NCBI GenBank assembly: GCA_003523055.1
Contig: DPHC01000005.1
Coordinates: forward strand, 147,698-211,697
DNA from: Dehalococcoidia bacterium
GTDB taxonomy: Bacteria > Chloroflexota > Dehalococcoidia > Lucifugimonadales > UBA3495
Direction of reading: 5' to 3'
DNA: 64,000 bases
Shown: piece after piece, positions 1 to 7,567 of the stretch
How positions within the stretch are numbered: position 1 is the first letter of the stretch
Layout: each line of letters starts with the position of its first letter
Program-made: the position numbers and the translations under genes
The notes under the pieces: generated by a model
The model's input: the letters and a program-made list of their open reading frames with translations, nothing else
Databases searched by the model: none
What the model was told of the DNA's origin: nothing

Positions 1-166
1 CTGTTTCAGCAATAGATTGGTCATGGCCAGAACCGTCGACATTGACTCCAGGATCTACAATAATTACTTTGGCCCCTTCTTGGGCCATGAGTTTAGCAAC
101 TCCTTTTCCGACACCTCGTCCGGATCCAGTGATTATGGCTACTTTATCTTTTAAGCTTGAGTTCAT
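1..166 (-). CDS. Short-chain dehydrogenase/reductase, N-terminal part
   Basis: This gene runs off the left edge, so only about 55 N-terminal residues are visible. They begin MNSSLKDKVAIITG and continue with the glycine-rich dinucleotide loop TGSGRGVGKG (residues 13-22), the hallmark of classical SDR oxidoreductases using NAD(P)H. Its ATG overlaps the stop of the upstream hydratase gene by one base (TAATG), so it is the third gene of a MaoC/MaoC/SDR operon. By analogy with fatty-acid and sterol side-chain degradation, it could oxidise the hydroxyacyl product of the two hydratase subunits. The substrate cannot be read from the sequence and the catalytic Tyr/Lys region lies outside the window. 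Confidence 0.88.
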   Translation of the reverse strand, partial: MNSSLKDKVAIITGSGRGVGKGVAKLMAQEGAKVIIVDPGVNVDGSGHDQSIAET

Positions 167-612
167 TAATATACCTCATTGGATTTATTTTTTGGTAAAG
201 CTAGAGTGGCTGAACCAGGAGTGGTTTTTTCTCTTTTCGGGTTCTCCAACCAAATTTCACAATCAATTAGATTTTGATTATTTAATGAGTATTTTTTTGT
301 AATGGTTCCTCTTCCGGAAATTTCATCTCCTGGAACATCCATACCCCTGTATTGGCAACTTAATTTAAGTAATGCCCCATAAGGGGAGATCCATTCTGTT
401 ATTAGTTGACCTAAAAAAGCATTTTTGAGAGCACCATGCAATATAGGCCCAGGGAGATTATTATTTAATGCATAATCTTTATCATAGTGTATTTCGTAAT
501 AATCACCTGATGCACCTGCATACATGACTAGTTGCCTTGTTGTTGGAGATTTTATTAATTCCGGTATGGCATCACCTTCATGAAGGTCATCCCAGTAAAC
601 TTTTTGTTTCAT
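166..612 (-). CDS. MaoC-like enoyl-CoA hydratase, active-type subunit
   Basis: A 148-residue hot-dog-fold protein. The segment YAGASGDYYEIHYD (residues 31-44) matches the hydratase-2 motif with catalytic Asp37 and His42, so this subunit looks catalytically competent; LPGPILHG follows. The open frame extends upstream to 675, but that part lies inside the preceding gene. I chose the ATG at 612 because TAGGA sits just before it, 17 bp after the upstream stop. Together with the neighbour at 630-1082, which lacks the catalytic His, it resembles split two-subunit hydratases of the ChsH1/ChsH2 kind. The true acyl-CoA substrate is unknown. Confidence 0.85.
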   Translation of the reverse strand: MKQKVYWDDLHEGDAIPELIKSPTTRQLVMYAGASGDYYEIHYDKDYALNNNLPGPILHGALKNAFLGQLITEWISPYGALLKLSCQYRGMDVPGDEISGRGTITKKYSLNNQNLIDCEIWLENPKREKTTPGSATLALPKNKSNEVY

Positions 613-629
613 ACTATTCCTACTGGTAG

Positions 630-1082
630 TTAATATCGAATTGATGTATTTGTTTGCGTTACAACGACTTGACATAATTGGTTTGAATATTCAGTTTTTG
701 TTGTGGTTATAATCATGGTCCCTAAGCGACCTTCTCTTTCGCTGATCCCAATTATAGTTGCTATTGCTGTAATAGTATCACCCGGACGGACGTGTTCAAA
801 ATACTCCCATTCACTCCCTCCATCTAAAGCTCTGTCGAAAGGCATGTCAAAAGGAAATGCGGCCCTGACCTGCCCAAGAGATCTGAGAAAAGTTGGAGGG
901 GCTACAATTCCTTTATTCGGTCCAAGCCGAGCAGCAGCTTCATCATTCCATAATGGGTTAGTGTCTCCAATAGCTTGAGCAAACTTAATGATTGCTCCCT
1001 TTTCTACATCTAATTTAATGGGATCACTTTGCTTACCGATAGTCTGTTTTATCATCTCAGAGGATAAAAATGTATTAGCCAT
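630..1082 (-). CDS. MaoC-like N-terminal-type (FAS1_DH) hydratase subunit
   Basis: A 150-residue hot-dog-fold protein with the segment FAQAIGDTNPLWND (about residues 34-47). This has the family GDxNP core, but Trp45 stands where active hydratases have His. Later EHVRPGDTI is typical of the domain. It is probably the structural or substrate-binding half of a heteromeric enoyl-CoA hydratase with the next gene, which does carry Asp and His. It is first in the operon, so the promoter should lie in the 140-bp divergent gap before the metallopeptidase-like gene. Assignment to the fold is firm; the pairing is inferred from adjacency and complementary motifs. Confidence 0.82.
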   Translation of the reverse strand: MANTFLSSEMIKQTIGKQSDPIKLDVEKGAIIKFAQAIGDTNPLWNDEAAARLGPNKGIVAPPTFLRSLGQVRAAFPFDMPFDRALDGGSEWEYFEHVRPGDTITAIATIIGISEREGRLGTMIITTTKTEYSNQLCQVVVTQTNTSIRY

Positions 1083-1186
1083 AAGTCTCTCTTTTTTTAT
1101 TTCATGGTATATTCAGCAAAAGTCTACATTTAGGCTTTAATTAATGTCAAGGAGGATTTTGAAGACAAAATTCAAAAAAATAATAT

Positions 1187-1211
1187 TATAATAATTAAAT
1201 ACTTTAAGGAT
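1187..1211 (+). promoter_or_regulatory. Probable promoter/leader of the 1224 gene
   Basis: TATAAT at 1187-1192 lies in a very AT-rich divergent gap, and AAGGA at 1207-1211 lies before the ATG at 1224. No convincing -35 hexamer is visible. The rest of 1083-1223 shows no ORF or hairpin. Confidence 0.4.
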
Positions 1212-1223
1212 TAGCCATCTAAC

Positions 1224-2312
1224 ATGAGGTTGATTAAAAAAACAATTTACATAGGATTGTTCCTGCTTTTATTATTAATACCAGATGCAGTCCCCAAAAC
1301 CGACCAAATTATTGCTGAATATAATTTTGATTTACTTTCTTGGGAAGTATCCTCATTGTTAGGGAAAATATTCGAAATAGACGTCAAGATTAATGAAAAA
1401 GGATGCCTTGATTCAGGATATAGGCTTGATAATTTTGTTAAGCATGACAAATATAATGGAATAGAACGATCTGATTATTTTCAGGCTGTAGTGAAAAAAA
1501 GTTTGTATGAAAATGGATTTGTCAGAATTTTCCCACCCGTTAGTGCACAAATAGGAAAACCTCCTTTAATATTGATTTTTTCACCACGTGATCGAATTTT
1601 ATTAGGTAAGACTGATTTATTACTGTCAAACATGTCAAATCATGAGAAAGAAGCCTTGGAATCAGAATTAGCATTACTGACTAATCAATCGGTTTTCATA
1701 GAAAATCTGGGCGGATTGGGAACGTATCCTTCAATTGTTGCAGATAATAATTCAGACTTACAAATATTAGAAACAATGGCCCATGAATGGATTCATCATT
1801 GGTTATTTTTTAAACCCTTAGGGAGGCAATATTTTAAAAATTCATTTAGTAAACAATTGAATGAATCGGTTGCTCAACTAGTCGGGAAAGAAATAGGCAG
1901 ATATGCCTATGAACTAGTTTCTGTTTGCTATAGTAATACTACTAACCAGAGAACTACAGAGAAACAAACAAGTGATTTCAAGCAGCAATATTTTTTTGAA
2001 ACCATACAGAAACTACGCATAAAAGTTGATGTGCTTTTATCTCAAGGGGACGTTGGTCAAGCTGAAATTATTATGGACTCAACGGCAAAAAAACTTATAG
2101 AAGATGGATATAACTTAAGGAAAATTAATCAAGCTTACTTTGCGTTTCATGGTTTGTATGGAGATGATCCGGGCTCTAATACTAATATAAGTAAACAATT
2201 AACCGATATTCGTAAGGAATATGATAATTTAAAGGGTTTCATGACTGCTGTAGGGGCGATTAAAACAGAAAAGGAATTCAATCAATTATATTTGGAATTA
2301 AGAAAGAATTAA
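1224..2312 (+). CDS. Secreted/membrane-anchored HExxH metallopeptidase-like protein
   Basis: A 362-residue protein. Residues 1-25 form a basic start and hydrophobic run (KKTIYIGLFLLLLLIPDAV) that looks like a signal peptide or N-terminal anchor. Mid-protein, MAHEWIHHW (residues 185-193) holds an HExxH zinc motif (His187, Glu188, His191). NESVAQLVG follows, with Glu214 placed 23 residues after the last motif His, as in gluzincin peptidases. I recognise no named family. The gene stands alone, and its TAA directly abuts the reverse-strand TAA of nurA with no space for a terminator. It is likely an extracytoplasmic zinc peptidase; substrate unknown. Confidence 0.6.
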   Translation: MRLIKKTIYIGLFLLLLLIPDAVPKTDQIIAEYNFDLLSWEVSSLLGKIFEIDVKINEKGCLDSGYRLDNFVKHDKYNGIERSDYFQAVVKKSLYENGFVRIFPPVSAQIGKPPLILIFSPRDRILLGKTDLLLSNMSNHEKEALESELALLTNQSVFIENLGGLGTYPSIVADNNSDLQILETMAHEWIHHWLFFKPLGRQYFKNSFSKQLNESVAQLVGKEIGRYAYELVSVCYSNTTNQRTTEKQTSDFKQQYFFETIQKLRIKVDVLLSQGDVGQAEIIMDSTAKKLIEDGYNLRKINQAYFAFHGLYGDDPGSNTNISKQLTDIRKEYDNLKGFMTAVGAIKTEKEFNQLYLELRKN

Positions 2313-3521
2313 TTATAACCATGGGGACCTTTTGGATCGTTCTTTTTGAGATGTTAGCGCCCGAATGCCAGGCCGTTGCATAAATTGTAAAACTAAGTTT
2401 TTGAATAATTCACGATCTTTCCCGTTTAGAACAGCTTGCTCGTGAGATTCTGAGATTGCAACTGGATATCCTTGGCCTCGTTTACATTGGTCAAAGATCA
2501 AAGAATGGCTTAGATTTAAGAGTTGAGGATTTTCGGCTACCCACTTAGGAATTTCCACTCTTCCTATTTCCTGTCCAGTATTTATATAGAAGAAATAAAT
2601 CTGATGTTTCCCATAATACAAATGAGGTATTGATGACTGAGAACGGTAAATAGGGGATCTTTCTCCTGCACTAAGATAAATTTCAAACAAATCCCGGTCT
2701 AATAGGTTGTTTGCTAGTGAGCATGGAGTCTCATTGGTTCTACGGCTGTTGCAATGCTCTCCACAATAATCTGAAGATTTCTCGCATATGCTAGCTCTAA
2801 TAGAATTTATTACTTCAGTCGTTCGTGGGAATGATATGTACGCAGCCAAAGATAGGGGGAAATTATCAGCAATTTTTTTTATTCCATCCATGTGATGTAG
2901 CAATCCGTGTTCTATGAAATGTTCCCGTACATAAGTTTTATACGCTTGACCAGACAAACCCCATAATATTAATGATCCATCTACCAGAGCCAATGTTGGC
3001 AAATTGTTTTTTATGTCTGCTACAGCTTCTTTTAATGTGCCGATTTCAATAATAGCCCTTTCCAGGCTTAATAATTGCCCAGTTAATAATTCTACCTCGT
3101 TGTTATTTGATGGATTGGTAATACATAAGTCACGTTCATTTATTTTTAATGTTGGTTCATTATAGAGTTCAGATAAGGGAGTTTCTCCGTAAGTTAATTT
3201 ACAGACACCCATATTTATTAAACTGCATGGAACAGGAAGGTGACGGTCTATATCAATATGAGAACCATCAGCTGATACGACATTCCATGAAGAAGGCATG
3301 GAAGGCAAAGGGTGTTTGGTGAGTAATTGTTCAACTACTTCTGCTTTTAGATATGGGCGAGTATTTGAATACCCTGTAGAGATTATAGAGGCAGCGTGTT
3401 CGATGTTTTCCGCTATGGATATCAGAGAGTGGATTACTTGTGATGAATCTAAAGGTGACTTTAATATTTCTGAGCTTGATGCTGATAATTCTTTAGCTAA
3501 CTTGGACAAATCTAGGCTCAT
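2313..3521 (-). CDS. nurA: NurA-domain nuclease
   Basis: A 402-residue protein with two acidic motifs typical of the NurA 5'-3' nuclease fold: VVSADGSHIDIDRH around Asp85 and LALVDGSLILWG around Asp181. In the NurA family these carboxylates bind Mn2+, and the enzyme usually works with a HerA-type ATPase in DNA end resection. No herA is visible here. Its ATG overlaps the selB stop by four bases (ATGA), so it is translationally coupled to selB. That pairing is unexpected, since selenocysteine decoding and DNA-end processing share no known step; it may simply be operon packing. Confidence 0.82.
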   Translation of the reverse strand: MSLDLSKLAKELSASSSEILKSPLDSSQVIHSLISIAENIEHAASIISTGYSNTRPYLKAEVVEQLLTKHPLPSMPSSWNVVSADGSHIDIDRHLPVPCSLINMGVCKLTYGETPLSELYNEPTLKINERDLCITNPSNNNEVELLTGQLLSLERAIIEIGTLKEAVADIKNNLPTLALVDGSLILWGLSGQAYKTYVREHFIEHGLLHHMDGIKKIADNFPLSLAAYISFPRTTEVINSIRASICEKSSDYCGEHCNSRRTNETPCSLANNLLDRDLFEIYLSAGERSPIYRSQSSIPHLYYGKHQIYFFYINTGQEIGRVEIPKWVAENPQLLNLSHSLIFDQCKRGQGYPVAISESHEQAVLNGKDRELFKNLVLQFMQRPGIRALTSQKERSKRSPWL

Positions 3522-5413
3522 TTTTTTCTAAGACTCCTATAATCTCCAGTTCTTATTGTAATTTGTTGCTGATCTAAATATTCTAAATAAGGCAGCATAT
3601 ATTTTCGTGAACTCTCGAACAGAGTTCGAGCTTCTGCAACTGTAATAGTACCATTTACCGTTAAATAATTTATTAGAATACTGTTCATTTTGTCTAAAAT
3701 TTCAGCTGGATATAATATAGATTCAGAAACGCGAATTATTTTTTTGGCAAATATTAAATATTCAAGGATTTCGTTTTCGATTTTATATTCTGTTGAAGGT
3801 GAATAGTGACCAATCATAAGCTCTGACAGATAAGATTTCGCTGTTTCTAATGATTTAGAATCTAATACAGGATTATGATCGGGTAATTTTATATAATTTT
3901 GAATTTCTAAAAGAGATAGTTCTCCGGTTAATTTAGCGATAAATCCGGTAAATGTAGATTGCTTTAATTCTAATCTATTGCGCAATTCCTGAGATCTCAT
4001 ACCGGGCCGCAGTGGGAATAATTCATGATGATTAGAGAGAATGGCGTAACAAGAATTTTTAATCATGTTCCATGAAGTACTTGAAAAAAATATTCCATCT
4101 TGGTGAATTTCCTCTTCTGCCAATGTATCGTCAATGGTGTTTTTAATTTGTATGACTGAGCTGTCTTCAATTAAACTAGTTAAATTTTCCAGGCACAATT
4201 GATTTGTCAAATTGGTGGACTTGCAGAGATCAGTAAATGAAATATTACCCACTTTATTAATGGACTCTATTATTGCATCTTTGTCATCACCACTTTCTAA
4301 AGACAAGAAGTGGTTTAATATGTTGTCGTCGAATCTTTTATGCCTACGTTTAGGATGGGGGTCTAAAATTATGCCTCCTCCTAGGGTGTATTCTGAAGAT
4401 CTGATTATGTAGGAATCTCCTTTAACCAATGCCAGAGGTTCTTGTAAAAGAATTTGGCATGCTCCTGTTTCATCTTGGCTGAGATTACTTGCATTAAGAA
4501 TTCGGACTCTCGCATTGCATTCACTGGTAAAAGCATGAAAAGTGATACCTTGATTATGTTTAATGGTTTGTGGAGACATTTTTGATATTGTCAGTTGGAC
4601 ATCGATAATTTTTGTTGATTGTAATGTGTTTGGAATGGTCAATATGTCCCCACGATTGATTTCAGATTTAGAGATTCCAGATAAATTAACCGCTAGCCGT
4701 ACGCCGGGTTGTGTCATTTCGACTTTCTCACTGTGTGACTGGAGTCCTCTAATTCTTCCGCGAACTCCGGTGTTGGCTATTTCTATTTCTTGCGAAATTC
4801 TTAATGGACCATCAATTAGAGTGCCTGTTACTACAGTGCCGAATCCCGATATTGTGAAACAACGATCTATAGGGAGTCTAGGTATTTTGAAATTTATTGG
4901 AGGTTCAGAGCTAATTAGCATGCTGTCAATTTGAGCTTTTAAAGCATCTAATCCATCTAAAGTAGCAGAAGACACACTTATTATTGGGCTGTTTTTTATA
5001 CTTGTCCTTTCGATGGTCTCAATTATTTCTTCTTTTACCACAGCTATGATTTCTTCATCTACTAAATCACATTTAGTTATAACTACTATGGAGTTAGGAA
5101 TTTTTAGAGTATCTAATATTGATAAATGCTCAATAGTTTGAGGCATGACACTTTCATCTGCTGCAACGATGAGCAAAGCTAAATCAATTGATCCTACGCC
5201 GCTTAACATATTTTTAATGAATTTTTCGTGTCCTGGAACATCTACAATACTTACATGATTGCCTGATGGAAGAATCAGATCTGCAAATCCTAGATCTACA
5301 GTCATTTCGCGAGCTTTTTCTTCAGGTAATCTATCAGGATCTATATTAGTTAAAGCTTTAACCAATGAAGATTTACCATGATCAACATGCCCAGCTGTCC
5401 CTAATACAAACAT
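3518..5413 (-). CDS. selB: Selenocysteine-specific elongation factor SelB
   Basis: A 631-residue translational GTPase. The G1 motif GHVDHGKSS is at residues 8-16, DVPGH (G3) at 58-62 and TKCD (G4) at 113-116. EF-Tu-like beta-barrels follow, then a long C-terminal region consistent with the winged-helix domains that bind SECIS RNA. SelB carries Sec-tRNA(Sec) to in-frame UGA codons. The switch segment reads EKAREMTVDLGFA, where many SelBs have RGITIDLGFA. No selA, selD or tRNA-Sec gene is visible in the window, but a UGA-containing SelW-like gene is (62838-63116). It lies 15 bp after hemW and overlaps nurA by four bases. Confidence 0.95.
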   Translation of the reverse strand: MFVLGTAGHVDHGKSSLVKALTNIDPDRLPEEKAREMTVDLGFADLILPSGNHVSIVDVPGHEKFIKNMLSGVGSIDLALLIVAADESVMPQTIEHLSILDTLKIPNSIVVITKCDLVDEEIIAVVKEEIIETIERTSIKNSPIISVSSATLDGLDALKAQIDSMLISSEPPINFKIPRLPIDRCFTISGFGTVVTGTLIDGPLRISQEIEIANTGVRGRIRGLQSHSEKVEMTQPGVRLAVNLSGISKSEINRGDILTIPNTLQSTKIIDVQLTISKMSPQTIKHNQGITFHAFTSECNARVRILNASNLSQDETGACQILLQEPLALVKGDSYIIRSSEYTLGGGIILDPHPKRRHKRFDDNILNHFLSLESGDDKDAIIESINKVGNISFTDLCKSTNLTNQLCLENLTSLIEDSSVIQIKNTIDDTLAEEEIHQDGIFFSSTSWNMIKNSCYAILSNHHELFPLRPGMRSQELRNRLELKQSTFTGFIAKLTGELSLLEIQNYIKLPDHNPVLDSKSLETAKSYLSELMIGHYSPSTEYKIENEILEYLIFAKKIIRVSESILYPAEILDKMNSILINYLTVNGTITVAEARTLFESSRKYMLPYLEYLDQQQITIRTGDYRSLRKK

Positions 5414-5428
5414 AATTTTTTCACTTCC

Positions 5429-6688
5429 TTATAAGAATTCTTCAAATATCCCATTTGATACAAATATTTTGGAAGGAGATAGTTTTATTTGGGATTCGGA
5501 ATTTTCAATCAACTGGGATTCGACCAGGGTTTTTAATTGGCTTTTATATATAGATTTTAAATCAATTCCAAATATTTTGTGATATTCCCGAGTGTTGATT
5601 CCATTAAGTAATCTTAAACCTAAAAACATAAGTTCAGAAGATATTTGCTCTTTAGTTAATATTTCAAAGCCATCTATTAAATTGTGATCAGATAAAAATT
5701 TTTCGTTAATGGCATGTTGTGCGTGATTAGAGGTTCCTGTCCCATGTAATAATGATTCCTGCACGTATTTTTTAGGAGATTTAATTGCCCAAAATCTGGC
5801 ATTGCCTATATTTGAATGTGCTCCTGGCCCGAGACCGATGTATGGCTTTCGTTGCCAGTAAGCTAAATTGTGTCTTGAATAGTTGTGGTTTTTAGCCCAG
5901 TTAGATATCTCGTAATGTTCGAATCCGTTGTTTATTAAATGGCTTTGAGCAATTTGGTACATATCTGCAACAATATCATCTGGAGGTAAAGAAATAACTC
6001 CTTTGGCATACATGGAATAGAAAGGAGTTCCTTCTTCTATAGTTAAGCTATACATTGAAATGTGTTGAATATTGGTAGCTAATATTTGACTCAAAGTTTC
6101 ATCCCAATCCTGTATGGTTTGCCCAGGTAAGCCATACATTAGATCAACACTGATATTGTTGAAACCTGAATTCTGAGCATTGGATATAGCTGATATAGCA
6201 GTAGAGCTATTATGCCTACGGCTTAAAGTGGTTAATAAGTTGTCTTTAAGGGATTGTACTCCGATACTTAACCTATTGATCCCAGAATCAAAAAGTTCTT
6301 GGCATTTTTCTAAATGTAGATCATCAGGGTTAGATTCAAGTGTTATTTCGATATCGTCAGATAAATAGCTATATTTTTGTATTGTTTTTAAAATTTTTCC
6401 AATTGAATGGGAATCTAATAAAGAAGGAGTTCCACCTCCAAAAAATATAGTGTTTATTTTTGGATTTTGTAATGAAGTCAGCCATCTTTGTATGTCCAGG
6501 CATAATGCATTTACGAACGCAGGTATGAGGTCTTCTATTCCTTGATAGGTATTGAAGTCACAATAAGAGCATTTTGTCTTACAAAATGGTATATGTAAGT
6601 ATAAAGACAATCCTATTTGTTCTATAGAACTGTTTCCCACTGAGGACTCAAAAGAGCTTGGCTTCTCGGGTTTGATTTTTTCAGTCAT
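5429..6688 (-). CDS. hemW: HemW-like radical SAM protein (coproporphyrinogen III oxidase family)
   Basis: A 419-residue radical SAM protein. YLHIPFCKTKCSYCDF carries the CX3CX2C cluster motif, followed by FFGGGTPSLL and the distal YWQRKPYIGLGPGAHS segment characteristic of HemW/HemN-like proteins. HemW proteins are now thought to be heme chaperones rather than true CPO enzymes, so the oxidase name should be used with care. The open frame reaches 6706, but the ATG at 6688 has AAGGGG about eight bases before it and overlaps the DUF1232 gene by only eight bases, so I prefer it. It is cotranscribed with selB and nurA. Confidence 0.88.
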   Translation of the reverse strand: MTEKIKPEKPSSFESSVGNSSIEQIGLSLYLHIPFCKTKCSYCDFNTYQGIEDLIPAFVNALCLDIQRWLTSLQNPKINTIFFGGGTPSLLDSHSIGKILKTIQKYSYLSDDIEITLESNPDDLHLEKCQELFDSGINRLSIGVQSLKDNLLTTLSRRHNSSTAISAISNAQNSGFNNISVDLMYGLPGQTIQDWDETLSQILATNIQHISMYSLTIEEGTPFYSMYAKGVISLPPDDIVADMYQIAQSHLINNGFEHYEISNWAKNHNYSRHNLAYWQRKPYIGLGPGAHSNIGNARFWAIKSPKKYVQESLLHGTGTSNHAQHAINEKFLSDHNLIDGFEILTKEQISSELMFLGLRLLNGINTREYHKIFGIDLKSIYKSQLKTLVESQLIENSESQIKLSPSKIFVSNGIFEEFL

Positions 6689-7031
6689 TAATATTCCCCT
6701 TCCCATCTACGACATTATCAGGGTCTAATTCTTCTGGTCGACTATTTTTTTTAGGAAGGTTCAAAATCTCATCAATTACATATTGCGGAGAAAATTTTAT
6801 TAACACAAAAATAGCTATAACAAGTGCTATTAAATCGTCTATTCTGCCTACATATGGAATGACATCAGGAGTTAAATCATAAGGAGCTAATATATACGCG
6901 ATGCACGCTATCACAATTAATTTTACGATTTTACTTACACGTTTATCGAAGAAAAGTTTTGCTAAAAGGCGTATTAGCTTTAAGATTGTTGGCAACAACC
7001 TTAAAGCTAACATTAATAATGGTATTTTCAT
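6681..7031 (-). CDS. DUF1232 (YkvA-like) membrane protein
   Basis: A 116-residue protein with hydrophobic segments near residues 1-30 and a conserved core running AYILAPYDLTPDVIPYVGRIDDLIAL, the signature of DUF1232. The family is widespread, small and membrane-associated, and its function is unknown. The C-terminal tail is hydrophilic and acidic (RPEELDPDNVVDGKG). The gene overlaps the hemW start by eight bases, placing it in the same minus-strand transcript. Confidence 0.85.
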   Translation of the reverse strand: MKIPLLMLALRLLPTILKLIRLLAKLFFDKRVSKIVKLIVIACIAYILAPYDLTPDVIPYVGRIDDLIALVIAIFVLIKFSPQYVIDEILNLPKKNSRPEELDPDNVVDGKGNIND

Positions 7032-7083
7032 TATAATGATCCTGTTAGTAAACGATACATTTATATAGCCTAGTATTTTTTAT

Positions 7084-7545
7084 TTAGGGCTTTACCCAAA
7101 AAGGGGCTCTTTTTTTTTGGGGTTTTAAGAGTTCTTCATTAGGTGCTGTAAGTTCGTATTCCAATGGATTAGGTATTGAGTATCCTATTTTTTCAAATAT
7201 TTCTGTGTTGCTGTAATATGCGTCATATGTGAACCGTAATAAAGTGGAGAAAAAAACAGGAGAGCTTATCTCAATTTGCTTCAAAATTTCAATTTGCTCA
7301 GTGCTTGGTAATTTAACAAAAGTTTCCTTATGTAATGACATGGCTAAAATATCTATTTGCTGGAGTCCTTCAAGTATTAATTTAGCAGTAGACGGAGTCC
7401 GAGAGGACAAATCGCTTATTGTGGGTTCGAGATAGAGTTGACTTGCAGAAGGCATTAAATCGCTTTCAGGAATCAATTTATTTAGAACGGCACTTAAAAT
7501 TTTGCTTCGGTTATCGTCAAATATAGTTTTGATGTTAATTTCCAT
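7084..7545 (-). CDS. Gluconate 2-dehydrogenase subunit 3-like protein
   Basis: A 153-residue protein that resembles the small subunit-3 family of membrane gluconate dehydrogenases (LNKLIPESDLMPSA near the start, later FVKLPSTEQIEILKQIE, and FFSTLLRFTYDAYYSN). No large FAD subunit or cytochrome c subunit is adjacent, and no Tat or Sec signal is visible, so it may serve another partner. GGAGAG precedes the ATG. It lies 22 bp after the CocE hydrolase gene and 52 bp before the DUF1232 gene, so it may link the two groups in one transcript. Confidence 0.7.
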   Translation of the reverse strand: MEINIKTIFDDNRSKILSAVLNKLIPESDLMPSASQLYLEPTISDLSSRTPSTAKLILEGLQQIDILAMSLHKETFVKLPSTEQIEILKQIEISSPVFFSTLLRFTYDAYYSNTEIFEKIGYSIPNPLEYELTAPNEELLKPQKKRAPFWVKP

Positions 7546-7567
7546 TTTTACTCTCCATTATTCCTTG

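Noticed and set aside
42..302. Plus-strand ORF of 86 residues at the left edge
   Set aside because: It lies opposite the SDR and MaoC genes, has no SD and no family motif; it is a shadow frame.
5429..6706. Longer HemW start at 6706
   Set aside because: The ATG at 6688 has a clear AAGGGG site and a smaller overlap with the upstream gene.
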